This document shows, piece after piece, positions 8,276 through 17,133 of a DNA stretch of 64,000 nucleotides (positions within the stretch are counted from its first letter, which is position 1; the number at the start of each line of letters is the position of its first letter). Made by a program: the position numbers and the translations under genes. This DNA is from Comamonas sp. KCTC 72670. Lineage in GTDB: Bacteria; Myxococcota; Myxococcia; Myxococcales; Myxococcaceae. The stretch spans positions 558,001 to 622,000 of the forward strand of contig BNCN01000002.1 of assembly GCA_014656495.1 (NCBI GenBank), in the 5' to 3' direction. The notes under the pieces were generated by a model that was not told the origin of the DNA, did not search any database, and was given only the letters and a program-made list of their open reading frames with translations.

Positions 8276-9798
8276 GCCGCTCCAAGTCCAAGCGTCCCCG
8301 TTCATCTTCCACCGAGCCCGCGACCGTCAGGCCGGCCGCCGCGGAAGAGGCCAGCGCGGCCCCCCCTGTGTCCTCGCCTGTCGCGACGGCCGCATCCCTG
8401 CCCGCCGGGGAGCCCTCCGTCGGGCCGGAGCACACGCCTTCTCCGGGTTCCGCGCCCGTCCGGGCTCCGGCCCCATCGGGCCAGATGCCGCTCAGCGCCT
8501 TGCGCCTGTGGCTGGCCGCCTACCGGGTGGAGGTGGTGCTGTTCCTGGTCGCCTTCGTGGTGCTGGCCAGCTTCAGCTCGCAGCGCTTCCTGCGGCAAAG
8601 CGCCGCGCCTCACTTCGTCTACCAGGCCCAGGCCTGGCTCGAAGGCCGGCTGGACGTGGATCCGCAGGTGCTGCCCAACATGGAGGACTGGGCCTGCGTT
8701 CGCATGGTGGAGGGCGACAAGGTCCGGTGCTCCGGGCGGCCGCTCCCCACGGACCGCTGGTTCGTGAGCTTCCCGTCGTTCCCCGCGGTGGCGATGCTGC
8801 TGTTCGTCGCGCTGCACGGCTATCAGTTCAACGACACCTCGTTCGGCGTCATCGTGGGCGCATTGGCGGTGGCGCTCTTCTATTCGCTGCTGCGCTTCCT
8901 GGCGAAGGACGGGGAGACGGCGCGCAACCGCCAGGAGAACGTCGCCCTGGCGCTCATCCTCGCCTTCGGCACCTTGTTCTTCTACTGCGCCATCCGAGGC
9001 GAGGTCTGGTTCAGCGCCGAGGTCATGGGCGTGGCGCTCACCTGCCTCTACGTGCGCAACGCCGTCCGTGCGCGCCACCCGCTGCTCGCGGGCCTGTTCT
9101 TCTCCATGGCAACGCTCACCCGGACGCCCCTGGTCTTCACCGGGCTGTTCTTCGTGCTGGAAGCGCTGTGCCCGGGGCCTGAGTCTCGGCTCGCGCAACT
9201 CAAGGCCCTTGCTCGAAACTGGCAACCCGCCGCCAGGAAGCTGGGGCTGTTCACCTTGGGCGCCTTGCCGCTCGCGGGGCTCGCGGCCGCATACAACGTC
9301 TACCGCTACGGCCGGCTGAGTGAGTTCGGGCACGCCTACCTCTTCAACAACCGCGTCAACGCGGACATCGACCGGACGGGCCTCTTCAATTGGGAGTACC
9401 TGCCGCGGAACCTGGAGGCAGCCTTCTTCAAGCTGCCCACGGTGTCCTTGTCGCCGCTGAAGCTCGCCTACGACCCGCACGGCCTGACGCTGCTGCTGAC
9501 GCTGCCGTTGCTCGTCTTCCTGCTGGTGCCGAAGACGCGTCCTCGCCTGCACTGGCCGGTGTGGCTCACGGTGGCGGTCTGCGCATTGCCCGGGCTCTTC
9601 TACCAGAACACCGGTTACATGCAGTTCGGCTTCCGGTTCAGCCTCGACTACACGCCCTACCTCTTGATGCTCTTCGCGCTGGGCGGTTGGTCCTTGCGCA
9701 GCCGCGCGGTGTTGGCCGCGGTGTCGCTTGGCGTGTTGGTGAACTTCTGGGGCGCCGTGGCCTTTCGTGGCTACACGGAGCTTGTCCGGAACTGGTAG
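8272..9798 (+). CDS. Polytopic membrane protein, GT-C-like
   Basis: A 508-residue protein with a disordered Ser/Pro/Ala-rich N-terminus (about 1-75), then about ten transmembrane segments starting at EVVLFLVAFVVLASF. After the first segment comes a periplasmic loop with HFVYQAQAWLEGRLDVD and the pair PTDRWFVSFPSF, a layout like the GT-C/ArnT-type glycosyltransferases, in which acidic residues in the first large loop act on polyprenyl-linked sugars. That class is an inference; no sugar or acceptor can be named. Translation is probably coupled to cinA because the start codon overlaps the cinA stop. Confidence 0.6.
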   Translation: MSRSKSKRPRSSSTEPATVRPAAAEEASAAPPVSSPVATAASLPAGEPSVGPEHTPSPGSAPVRAPAPSGQMPLSALRLWLAAYRVEVVLFLVAFVVLASFSSQRFLRQSAAPHFVYQAQAWLEGRLDVDPQVLPNMEDWACVRMVEGDKVRCSGRPLPTDRWFVSFPSFPAVAMLLFVALHGYQFNDTSFGVIVGALAVALFYSLLRFLAKDGETARNRQENVALALILAFGTLFFYCAIRGEVWFSAEVMGVALTCLYVRNAVRARHPLLAGLFFSMATLTRTPLVFTGLFFVLEALCPGPESRLAQLKALARNWQPAARKLGLFTLGALPLAGLAAAYNVYRYGRLSEFGHAYLFNNRVNADIDRTGLFNWEYLPRNLEAAFFKLPTVSLSPLKLAYDPHGLTLLLTLPLLVFLLVPKTRPRLHWPVWLTVAVCALPGLFYQNTGYMQFGFRFSLDYTPYLLMLFALGGWSLRSRAVLAAVSLGVLVNFWGAVAFRGYTELVRNW

Positions 9799-9855
9799 CC
9801 ACTGGGGCCTCACGGGCTTGAATCCTCCTGGCGCCACGCGCAGATAAGAGACGTC

Positions 9856-10362
9856 ATGCAACCTCCCACCGGACAGCCGCCTCCTGGCAAGCGTTGGCAC
9901 ACCCGCGAAGACAGCGGCATCCGGCTCGATGCCTCGATGCGTTGGTGGCACGACGACGAGCCCATTCTTCACCCCAAGGTCATCGAGCTGTTCAACGCGT
10001 CGCTCGTCCAGGACGAAGCGGGCCGTTACCAGCTCCGCATCGGCAATGACTGGTGCTTCGTCCAGGTGGATGGCGCGGCGTACGAGGTCCGGACCGTAGA
10101 CGTCACGCCTGACGAACGGGTGTCGGTGCGGTTGAGTGACCGCACTGCGGAGGCACTGGACCCAGCCACCCTGCACCTGGACCCCGAGGGGGTGCTGTCC
10201 TGCCGCGTGAAGCAGGGCCAGGCCCGTGCCCGCTTCTCCCGCGACGCCCAGTACCAGTTGGGGCAGCTGTTGGAAGAAGGGGAGGGCGGCACACTCGTGC
10301 TGTGTGCTGGCCAGCGCAAGGTCCCCGTCCCCGTCGCCCTGGACGCACTGGCGCCTTCCTAG
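9856..10362 (+). CDS. DUF1285-like protein
   Basis: A 168-residue soluble protein. The pattern [31 protein letters not shown] and [17 protein letters not shown] matches the DUF1285 fold (two-domain, nucleotide-enzyme-associated family of unknown function) as I remember it. No catalytic motif was recognised. It starts 57 bp after the membrane protein. Its TAG stop and the recA TAG stop on the opposite strand share the CTAG at 10359-10362, so the genes overlap by 4 bp tail to tail. Confidence 0.7.
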   Translation: MQPPTGQPPPGKRWHTREDSGIRLDASMRWWHDDEPILHPKVIELFNASLVQDEAGRYQLRIGNDWCFVQVDGAAYEVRTVDVTPDERVSVRLSDRTAEALDPATLHLDPEGVLSCRVKQGQARARFSRDAQYQLGQLLEEGEGGTLVLCAGQRKVPVPVALDALAPS

Positions 10363-11387
10363 GCCGCGGCCTCCACGGGCGCGGAGGGGGTGGTCGCCGC
10401 GGGCGCCCCCGTGAGCTCCTTGCCGAGTGACTCCAGCACGTCCGGATGCTCGCGCAGCCACTCCGCGGCGCGCTCACGCCCCTGTCCGATGCGTTCCCCG
10501 CGCAGGCTGAAGTGGCTGCCGGATTTCTCGATGAGCCCCGCGGCCACGCCCAGGTCGAGCACTTCGCCCACCCGGTGGATGCCGCTGCCGTACATCAAGT
10601 CGAACTCCGCTTCCTGGAAGGGCGGGGCGACCTTGTTCTTCACCACCTTCACGCGGGCCTTCGAGCCCACCACGGCGTCGCCCTCCTTGATGTTGCCCGT
10701 GCGGCGAATCTCCATGCGCACGGACGCGTAGAACTTCAGGGCATTGCCGCCCGTGGTCGTCTCCGGGTTGCCGAACATCACGCCAATCTTCATTCGAATC
10801 TGATTGATGAAGATGATGCACGTGCCCGACCGGCTCACCGCGCCCGTGAGCTTGCGCAGGGCCTGGCTCATCAGCCGTGCCTGCACGCCCATGTGCGCAT
10901 CACCCATCTCGCCTTCGATTTCAGCTCGCGGGACCAGGGCCGCCACCGAGTCGACGACGATGAGGTCCACCGCTCCCGAGCGCACGAGGTGCTCGGTGAT
11001 TTCCAGGGCCTGCTCACCCGTATCCGGCTGCGACACGAGCAACTCCTCCACGCGGACGCCCAGCTTTCGTGCGTAGGACACGTCCAGGGCATGCTCCGCG
11101 TCGATGAAGGCCGCCACGCCGCCCGCTGCTTGCACCTGGGCAATTGCGTGGAGGGTCAGCGTCGTCTTTCCGGACGACTCGTTCCCGAAAACCTCCACCA
11201 CCCGTCCGCGCGGGTAGCCACCCACTCCCAACGCCCGGTCCACGCCCACCGAGCCCGACGGGATGACCGCCACCCTCTGCTCGCGGGACTCGCCCCCCAA
11301 CGTCATTACGGAGCCCCGGCCGAACTGCTTCTCGATGCTCGCCACCGCCGCCGCCACTGCCTTCAGCTTCTCCGCCAGCTTGCTCAT
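10359..11387 (-). CDS. recA: RecA recombinase (probably RecA1)
   Basis: A 342-residue strand-exchange ATPase. Walker A is GNESSGKTT (residues 68-76), Walker B lies in [13 protein letters not shown], and the L2/ATP-sensing block is [24 protein letters not shown]. The usual RecA P-loop is GPESSGKTT, so residue 69 is Asn instead of Pro. M. xanthus is known to carry two recA genes; from memory the 342-residue product is recA1 and recA2 is the damage-responsive one, which fits this divergent P-loop. The C-terminal tail (VEAAA) is short and less acidic than in E. coli RecA. No LexA-type box was found upstream. Confidence 0.95.
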   Translation of the reverse strand: MSKLAEKLKAVAAAVASIEKQFGRGSVMTLGGESREQRVAVIPSGSVGVDRALGVGGYPRGRVVEVFGNESSGKTTLTLHAIAQVQAAGGVAAFIDAEHALDVSYARKLGVRVEELLVSQPDTGEQALEITEHLVRSGAVDLIVVDSVAALVPRAEIEGEMGDAHMGVQARLMSQALRKLTGAVSRSGTCIIFINQIRMKIGVMFGNPETTTGGNALKFYASVRMEIRRTGNIKEGDAVVGSKARVKVVKNKVAPPFQEAEFDLMYGSGIHRVGEVLDLGVAAGLIEKSGSHFSLRGERIGQGRERAAEWLREHPDVLESLGKELTGAPAATTPSAPVEAAA

Positions 11388-11693
11388 GGTGTCTGCCGCT
11401 CCCTCGCCGCCCTGCCTGGATTGAGTGCTGCGCTGCCGCCAGACGTTCTTGCGTCAGGCGGCCGCAGTGAGCAGGCGAGTGAGCAACGGCCGTGCCGTAC
11501 GGTGCTCGCTCTAGCGAGCCAGCTGGAGCGCGTGAACAGGCGTCCAGATGCGCGGCTGTGCGTCCCGTGCGGTGGAGTGTGTGGACGCCGCTTCAAGGGT
11601 CGCATGAGAAACACGCATGGGCGCCCGTCCTGTGGCGCATGGTGCATGGCGCTTTGCGTTGAAGTTGCCGAGGGCAGGCATGACCTTCTCCGC
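11388..11693. other. Divergent intergenic region recA/ndh with inverted repeats
   Basis: About 300 bp. It contains a 7-bp inverted repeat with a 2-bp centre (11504-11519, GCTCGCT/AGCGAGC) that could be an operator. A near-perfect 9-bp repeat pair, GAGTGAGCA and TGCTCGCTC, flanks it on the left (about 11478-11511), so alternative hairpins can form. No clear promoter hexamers were seen. Open frames crossing it are shadows. Confidence 0.4.
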
Positions 11694-13082
11694 GTGAGCC
11701 CGAAATCAAAGCGCGAAGACCTGCCCCATGTGGTCATCCTCGGCGGTGGTTTTGCCGGCCTCTACGCCGCCCGCCACCTCTACAAGGCGCCCGTGCGCGT
11801 CACGCTGGTGGACCGGCAGAACCACCACCTGTTCCAGCCGCTGCTCTACCAGGTGGCCACCGCGACGCTCAGCCCGAGTGAAATCGCCGCTCCGCTCCGG
11901 GCCTTGCTGGGCCGTCACCAGGTGGGCGTGGTGCTCGCGGAGGTGACGGGCGTGGACACCGCGGGCAAGCGGGTCCTGCTCTCGGATGGGGAGCTGAAAT
12001 ACGACTACCTCGTGGTCGCCACGGGCGCCACGCACTCCTACTTCGGCAACGACCAGTGGGCCGCCTTCGCTCCCGGATTGAAGTCCATCGAGGACGCGGT
12101 GGAGATTCGTCGCCGCATCCTGGTGGCGTTCGAGCTGGCGGAACGTGAGCCGGACCCGGAGATTCGTCGCTCGCTGCTCAACTTCGTCATCATCGGTGGT
12201 GGCCCCACGGGCGTGGAGCTCGCGGGCTCGTTGGCGGAGATCAGCCGCCACTCGCTCCCGGGAGACTTCCGCAACATCGACCCGAAAGAGGCGCGCATCA
12301 TCCTCATCGAGGGGGTCGACCGGGTGCTGCCCGTCTATCCCGATGACTTGTCGAGCAAGGCCCGCCGCACGCTGGAGAAGCTCGGGGTCGAGGTCCGGAC
12401 GGGCGCTCGGGTGACCAACATCAACGCGCAGGGCGTCTTCATCGGAACCGAGTTCATTCCGGCGAGGACCGTGCTGTGGGCCGCGGGGGTCGCGGCGTCG
12501 CCGGTGGCTCGCTCGTTGGGCGTCGAATTGGACCGTGCCGGCCGGGTGCACGTGACGCCCGAGCTGACGGTGCCGGGCCACGATGACGTCTTCGTTGTCG
12601 GAGACCTGGCGTCGCTCAAGGACGCCAAGGGTGAGCCCGTGCCTGGGCTGGCGCCCGCCGCGATGCAGGAGGGCAAGCACGCGGCCCACAACATCCGCCG
12701 CCGCTTGCAGGGCAAGCCCATGGAGCCCTTCAACTACTGGGACCGCGGTTCGTACGCCGTGATTGGCCGTGGGCACGCGGTGGGGATTGCGTTCCGTCGC
12801 TTCAAGCAGTCGGGCTTCAGTGCCTGGATGGCCTGGCTGCTCATCCACATCACCTTCCTCATCGGCTTCCGAAGCCGGCTGGCCGTGCTGCTCGACTGGG
12901 CCTACTCGTACCTGACGTTTGGAAAGTCGGCGCGCATCATCACGGGGCCGTCGCCTCGGCTCGACCGGCTGCAGCAGGCCCCGTCGCTCCCCGAGGGCGG
13001 CGGCACGTCGTCGCTGCCGGAGTCCCACTATGCGCAGGCCCAGGCTTCCCACGCGGAGCCCGCGACGCCCGTCACGCACTGA
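11694..13082 (+). CDS. ndh: Type II NADH dehydrogenase (FAD-dependent NAD(P)H:quinone oxidoreductase)
   Basis: A 462-residue membrane-associated flavoprotein feeding electrons from NADH to quinone without proton pumping. It has two Rossmann motifs: the FAD-binding VVILGGGFAGLYAARHL at about residue 14 and the NADH-binding FVIIGGGPTGVELAGSL at about residue 165. These are followed by VLWAAGV, DVFVVGDLA and a C-terminal amphipathic region (WMAWLLIHITFLIGF) typical for membrane attachment. The GTG at 11694 is chosen because homologues begin just before the FAD motif; an in-frame ATG at 11646 is the alternative. Neither has a strong ribosome binding site. Confidence 0.88.
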   Translation: MSPKSKREDLPHVVILGGGFAGLYAARHLYKAPVRVTLVDRQNHHLFQPLLYQVATATLSPSEIAAPLRALLGRHQVGVVLAEVTGVDTAGKRVLLSDGELKYDYLVVATGATHSYFGNDQWAAFAPGLKSIEDAVEIRRRILVAFELAEREPDPEIRRSLLNFVIIGGGPTGVELAGSLAEISRHSLPGDFRNIDPKEARIILIEGVDRVLPVYPDDLSSKARRTLEKLGVEVRTGARVTNINAQGVFIGTEFIPARTVLWAAGVAASPVARSLGVELDRAGRVHVTPELTVPGHDDVFVVGDLASLKDAKGEPVPGLAPAAMQEGKHAAHNIRRRLQGKPMEPFNYWDRGSYAVIGRGHAVGIAFRRFKQSGFSAWMAWLLIHITFLIGFRSRLAVLLDWAYSYLTFGKSARIITGPSPRLDRLQQAPSLPEGGGTSSLPESHYAQAQASHAEPATPVTH

Positions 13083-13088
13083 TGTGGC

Positions 13089-13103
13089 GGGCCTCGGAGG
13101 CCC
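13089..13103. terminator. Hairpin between convergent ndh and comM
   Basis: A perfect 6-bp stem (GGGCCT/AGGCCC) with a CGG loop fills the 21-bp gap between the two stop codons. There is no T-tract; a bidirectional stop is possible. Confidence 0.4.
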
Positions 13104-14747
13104 TCAACCCTCGAAGTCTTCTAGCGGGCCGGCTTGCCCCGAAGCGGCGAGCCTGCGCCAGGCGGCATCCTCCTGCTGCGAAGCGGGGCTGGGCCCCTGG
13201 CGCTTGCTTTGAAGCCAGTCTCGCCGGTCCAGCATGCGGCAGTTGATGGCGAGCTGCATGTCGACGTCCTCGATGCGGCCATGCCCTTCGAGGTCCGCCC
13301 GCGTCAACGCGAGCTTCATGATGCGGTCGTGGGCGCGCGCGGACAGGCCGAACCGCTTCATCGCGAGCTGCAGCATCGCCTCCGCGCGCTCGCTCATCAC
13401 GCAGTGACGGCGCAGCAGGTGCGCGGGCAACTGCGCGTTGCAGTGAACGCCCGGCTCGTCGCGGTAACGGGCGCGCTGGCGCTCCCGCGCGGCCTGGGCT
13501 CGCTCCCGGTAGTAACGGCTGGGAGGCTCATTGGCGGATGCGCGGGCCATGTGATGGTACTCCACCGGCCGGGTCTGCAAGCTGATGTCGATGCGGTCCA
13601 GCAGCGGACCGCTCACGCGCGTGTGGTAGTCGAAGACGCGCTGTTCTCCGCAGGTACAGGGGCGGTTCGGCACGTTGTAGTAACCACACGGGCACGGGTT
13701 CATCGCCGCCACCAGCATCACCCGGCACGGATAGGAGATGTGCTGATTGGCGCGCGCCAGGTGGATGACGCCTTCCTCCATGGGCTGGCGCAGCACCTCG
13801 AGCACGTTCCGGCGAAACTCCGGAAGCTCGTCCAGGAACAGCACGCCATGGTGCGCGAGGGACAGCTCCCCGGGGCGCGCCGAAGGGCCGCCGCCCACCA
13901 GCCCCGCGTCCGAGAGGGTGTGGTGGGGGGCACGGAAAGGCCGCTCCCGCATCAACGAGTGCCCGTCCCCCAACAGGCCGAGCACGGAATAGACCTTCGT
14001 CACCTCCATCGCCTCTGCGAAGGTCATCTCCGGGAGGATGCCGGGCAGGCGCCGGGCCAGCATCGTCTTGCCGGAGCCAGGAGGCCCGGACATCAGGATG
14101 TTGTGGCCTCCCGCCGCCGCGATTTCCAAGGCGAGCTTCAAGTCCGCCTGTCCTCGGACATCGGACATGTCAGGGGCTTGCCCCACAAAGTCCGAAGCGG
14201 CTGAAGCCTCGCCCGGCGCGTAGGGCGCGATGCGGCGCGCGCCCGTCAGGTGGTCCACGGCGTCCCTCAGGGTGTGGACAGGAAAGACGTGCAGGCCCTC
14301 CACCAGCGCGGCTTCCGCCGCGTTGACCGCGGGCACCATGACGCCCTCGAAGCCGCCGCTCAGCGCCGCCACGGCCAGCGGTAACACCCCCTTGATGGGA
14401 CGGATGGCGCCATCCAACGACAGCTCGCCGCCGAAGAGGAGGCGCCCCAGCGGGCCTTCATCCAGCAACCTCGCCGCCGCGAGCACCCCCAAGGCGATGG
14501 GCAACTCGAAGGCCGCGCCTTCCTTCTTCAGGTCCGCTGGCGCCAGGTTCACCGTGATGCGCTTCTGGGGCAGTTCGAAGCCCGTGTTCTTCAGCGCGGA
14601 GATGACGCGGACCTTCGACTCACGGACCGCACCCTCCGCTTGCCCGACGACGCTGAAGTAGGGGAGGCCGAGCGCCATGTCGACCTCGCACTCCACCAAC
14701 ACCACGTCGATGCCCATCAACGCCCCCGACCGCACCCTCGCCAGCAT
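13104..14747 (-). CDS. comM: ComM/YifB-family Mg-chelatase-like AAA+ ATPase (branch-migration helicase)
   Basis: A 547-residue protein. The N-terminal Lon-protease-like domain (about 1-180) includes LARVRSGALMGIDVVLVECE and VNLAPADLKKEGAAFELPI. It is followed by an AAA+ module with Walker A GPPGSGKTML, Walker B VLFLDELPEF and the chelatase block MLVAAMNPCPCG with a Cys pair further on (PCTCGE). The family promotes branch migration when transforming DNA recombines. It lies 3' to 3' with ndh and two genes from recA. Length and motifs are complete. Confidence 0.93.
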   Translation of the reverse strand: MLARVRSGALMGIDVVLVECEVDMALGLPYFSVVGQAEGAVRESKVRVISALKNTGFELPQKRITVNLAPADLKKEGAAFELPIALGVLAAARLLDEGPLGRLLFGGELSLDGAIRPIKGVLPLAVAALSGGFEGVMVPAVNAAEAALVEGLHVFPVHTLRDAVDHLTGARRIAPYAPGEASAASDFVGQAPDMSDVRGQADLKLALEIAAAGGHNILMSGPPGSGKTMLARRLPGILPEMTFAEAMEVTKVYSVLGLLGDGHSLMRERPFRAPHHTLSDAGLVGGGPSARPGELSLAHHGVLFLDELPEFRRNVLEVLRQPMEEGVIHLARANQHISYPCRVMLVAAMNPCPCGYYNVPNRPCTCGEQRVFDYHTRVSGPLLDRIDISLQTRPVEYHHMARASANEPPSRYYRERAQAARERQRARYRDEPGVHCNAQLPAHLLRRHCVMSERAEAMLQLAMKRFGLSARAHDRIMKLALTRADLEGHGRIEDVDMQLAINCRMLDRRDWLQSKRQGPSPASQQEDAAWRRLAASGQAGPLEDFEG

Positions 14748-14956
14748 GTTCCACCCTCCCGCCGTGTCGCCGGAGGCTGCTCAGCAATGGCTGTACCGGA
14801 GCCCACCCGAGGCGTAGGCCCCGGGCCGCCAATCTCACGCGGCGGATGCCCATCCCGGCGCGCGGAAGGTGGATTCCAGACAGGGCGCATTTCTGCACCC
14901 GGGGCTAGCCATGCCCCTGACGAGTCCGGTAGCGTCCTCCCACCTTGGGGGACACG

Positions 14957-15619
14957 ATGGGGGCAAAGGTCGCAGTGGAATCGGGGGATGGTTATCAGCG
15001 CCGGCAGGTCCGCATCCGCAGGGCGGACATCAAGCGCGGCCAACGGATGAAGGTGGCATTCGGAGTGTTCCGCTTCTGCCTCTACGGCATGGTGGGACTC
15101 AGCTCCGAAATCTTCTTCTACAACCTGGTGCGGATTGCCCAGCACGTGCCGCTGCTGGAGGCGCTCTTCCGCTTCCAGTGGCGCGTGGATGAACGGCTGG
15201 GGCTCAACGCCATCTGGGACACCCCCATCGTCACGGCCTACGGCCAGTGCTCGCTGTGGATGTTCCTCATCTACGGGGTGGCGTGCTTCTGCTTCATCGA
15301 GCCGCTGTACCGCCGGATGCTGTACCAGCACGTCGGCTTGCGCGCGGCCGTGTATGGCGTGGTCATCTTGCTCTTCGAGGGCTTCACCGGCGTGGTGCTG
15401 GAGCGGCTCACCGGCTACCGCATCTGGTTCTACGCGGATGAGGGCGCCATCCTCTGGCAGATGACGTCGCTCTACATCCTGCCCATCTGGATGGTGACGG
15501 GCCTGCTGGCCGAGTTCATCTACAGGGAGCTGATGGATCCGGACCTGCTGGCGGCCTTGGAGTCCCCGCTGCCCGCGACCCCGGAGGAGACCGAGGCTTC
15601 GTTCCAGCTGATTCGGTAG
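14957..15619 (+). CDS. Polytopic membrane protein of unknown function
   Basis: A 220-residue protein with about five or six transmembrane segments (for example FRFCLYGMVGLSSEIFFYNL, SLWMFLIYGVACFCFIEPLY and LPIWMVTGLLAEFIY). The repeated aromatic/Gly/Glu pattern recalls the putative ABC-transporter type IV permease-like family, but I am not sure. ATG at 14957 is chosen because GGGGGA lies 4-5 bases upstream; an in-frame TTG at 14945 is less likely. Its last 100 bp overlap, tail to tail, the 3' end of the DUF2378 gene on the other strand. Confidence 0.65.
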   Translation: MGAKVAVESGDGYQRRQVRIRRADIKRGQRMKVAFGVFRFCLYGMVGLSSEIFFYNLVRIAQHVPLLEALFRFQWRVDERLGLNAIWDTPIVTAYGQCSLWMFLIYGVACFCFIEPLYRRMLYQHVGLRAAVYGVVILLFEGFTGVVLERLTGYRIWFYADEGAILWQMTSLYILPIWMVTGLLAEFIYRELMDPDLLAALESPLPATPEETEASFQLIR

Positions 15620-16143
15620 ACGCAGGCGTGGCCGTCGTAACCGGACATCTCGATGAGGATGTCCTGGGCGCCGGCCACCCGCAGCCCCGCGTGGATGATG
15701 CCCGCGGTGAAGGCGGGGTAGGGGCCCACCTCGTTCATCCAGAGCTCGAACTGGGTGGGGCCCAGCTCGCGCAGCTTGGACTCGGTGTAGTTGTTGCCGG
15801 CGCGGAAGTTCTGGGTGGCCCGCATCAGCGTGCGCCGCGGGCCCAGCACGCGCAGCAGCGACAGCACGGCGCGGCCCAGCATCGTCTCGCGGAAGCCCTC
15901 GATGTAGGCCTCGCCCAGCTTTCCGGTCCCCTGCTCGAGGGGGAGCTGCGGGTAGAGCTCTTCCGAGGTGATGCGGAGGAACGTCATCCACGCATCGAAC
16001 GCGTAGGCGGGCCGGAGCTTCTGGTCCACGTCGAGCCCCGCCTGGCGCAGCCGCGCCTTGCACTCGGGCGTCAGGCGCCCGTGCAGTGCCCGCAGGTACA
16101 GGGCTTCGATGGTCTGCTCGAAAATGAGAAGCTCGTCGGCCAT
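15520..16143 (-). CDS. DUF2378 / TIGR02265 family protein
   Basis: A 207-residue member of the Myxococcus paralogous family TIGR02265. Recognisable blocks are FEQTIEALYLRAL, RPAYAFDAWMTFL and GEAYIEGFRETMLGRAV, then RATQNFRAGNNYTES. Function is unknown; myxobacteria carry many copies. The C-terminal 30 residues (NEASVSSGVAGSGDS and on) are low-complexity and lie in the overlap with the opposite gene. There is no ribosome binding site before the ATG, and a sigma70-like -10 ends only 9 bases upstream, so the mRNA may be leaderless. Confidence 0.8.
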   Translation of the reverse strand: MADELLIFEQTIEALYLRALHGRLTPECKARLRQAGLDVDQKLRPAYAFDAWMTFLRITSEELYPQLPLEQGTGKLGEAYIEGFRETMLGRAVLSLLRVLGPRRTLMRATQNFRAGNNYTESKLRELGPTQFELWMNEVGPYPAFTAGIIHAGLRVAGAQDILIEMSGYDGHACVYRISWNEASVSSGVAGSGDSKAASRSGSISSL

Positions 16144-16152
16144 GAGGAGTGA

Positions 16153-16181
16153 ACTCTAGCCGACGAGCCTCTTGATGTGAA
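16153..16181 (-). promoter_or_regulatory. Promoter of the DUF2378 gene, probably leaderless
   Basis: Minus strand: TTCACA (16176-16181), 17-bp spacer, TAGAGT (16153-16158). The -10 ends 9 bases before the ATG at 16143, placing the transcription start within a few bases of the start codon. Confidence 0.5.
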
Positions 16182-16222
16182 CCGAGTACCCACCCGGAGC
16201 GTAGGGTCCGGATGGGGAACGG

Positions 16223-16717
16223 TCAGGGTGTCGGTGCCGGGGTCGGCGTGTCGACGGAGGTGCCTTGGATGATGGCGTTCTGCGGGAGCTCCGTCGCCAT
16301 GCCGAGCACCTTCGCCCCGGCGGCCTTCGCTCCGTCCAGCGCGGTGATCAACCGGCCGTAGTTGGTGGCGTCATCCGCCATGAAGAAGACGACCTTCTCG
16401 TCCGCCTTCTTCGCGGCCAGCATGCGCTTGAGCCGCGCGACGTAGTCAGCGGGAGGAATCTTCTCCGTGTTGATGGAGTAGCCGCCGTCCTTGTCGAGCT
16501 GCACCACCAGCTGCTGGTCGTTCGGGTCCGGAGGCGTGGGATCCTGCTCCACCTCGGTGTCCGGCACGCGCACCACGATGTCCTTCTCGAGGAGCGGGGT
16601 GACGACCATGAAGATGATGAGGAGCACCAGCACCACGTCCACCAGCGGCGTGACGTTGATCTCCGAGTTCGGCTGCGCCTGGGGCTTGACCCACTGCCGT
16701 TGCTTGCGTCCAGCCAT
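16223..16717 (-). CDS. ExbD/TolR-family biopolymer transport protein
   Basis: A 164-residue inner-membrane protein. After a basic, Gln-rich N-terminus comes the single transmembrane segment VTPLVDVVLVLLIIFMVV with the essential proton-pathway Asp in PLVDVV, then a periplasmic domain (about 60-150) and a Thr/Pro-rich end. With the neighbouring ExbD, ExbB and TonB it forms the energy-transducing complex that uses the proton gradient to drive outer-membrane TonB-dependent transporters. Its ATG overlaps the TAA of the upstream exbD by one base, so translation is coupled. Confidence 0.92.
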   Translation of the reverse strand: MAGRKQRQWVKPQAQPNSEINVTPLVDVVLVLLIIFMVVTPLLEKDIVVRVPDTEVEQDPTPPDPNDQQLVVQLDKDGGYSINTEKIPPADYVARLKRMLAAKKADEKVVFFMADDATNYGRLITALDGAKAAGAKVLGMATELPQNAIIQGTSVDTPTPAPTP

Positions 16718-17133
16718 TACTTCTTCTCCTCGACGCCCAGGGAGATCTGCTTGGCCTTGGACTTGCGGGCCACGTCCAGAACCTTGCGCACGTCACCGAC
16801 GCTGATCGCGTTGTCGCCCTTGAGCAGGATCTTCTTGCCCGGGTCCTTCAACATCTCCTCGGTGAGCTTCTCCTGGAGCCCCTGCTCATCCACCTGATCG
16901 TTCTCCACGAACACCTTCTTGTCCGGGGTGATGGAGAGGATGAGCGGGTCGGCTTCCTTGCCTTTTCCTTCCTTCTCGATCTCGGTGGCCTTCGGAAGCT
17001 CCACGGACTTACCGCGCTGGAGCATCGGGGTGACGACCATGAAGATGATGAGGAGCACTAGCACCACGTCGACCAGCGGCGTGACGTTGATGTCGCTCTT
17101 GACGCCCCCCTTGGGGCCTGCTGACATTCCCAT
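16717..17133 (-). CDS. ExbD/TolR-family biopolymer transport protein
   Basis: A 138-residue paralogue of the next gene, sharing the segment VTPLVDVVLVLLIIFMVVTP with its catalytic Asp. The periplasmic part carries a Lys/Glu-rich linker (EIEKEGKGKEADPL) and a C-terminal ExbD fold with a paired-residue ending SLGVEEKK. Two ExbD genes in tandem suggest a heteromeric ExbD pair or use by different TonBs. It follows exbB by about 125 bp on the minus strand. Confidence 0.92.
   Translation of the reverse strand: MGMSAGPKGGVKSDINVTPLVDVVLVLLIIFMVVTPMLQRGKSVELPKATEIEKEGKGKEADPLILSITPDKKVFVENDQVDEQGLQEKLTEEMLKDPGKKILLKGDNAISVGDVRKVLDVARKSKAKQISLGVEEKK

Noticed and set aside
11388..11500. LexA-type SOS box upstream of recA
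   Set aside because: No palindrome of CTG-N10-CAG or Gram-positive GAAC-N4-GTTC type was found.
10446..11693. N-terminal extension of the ndh frame across recA
   Set aside because: Antisense to recA; the NADH-dehydrogenase homology begins only at 11694.
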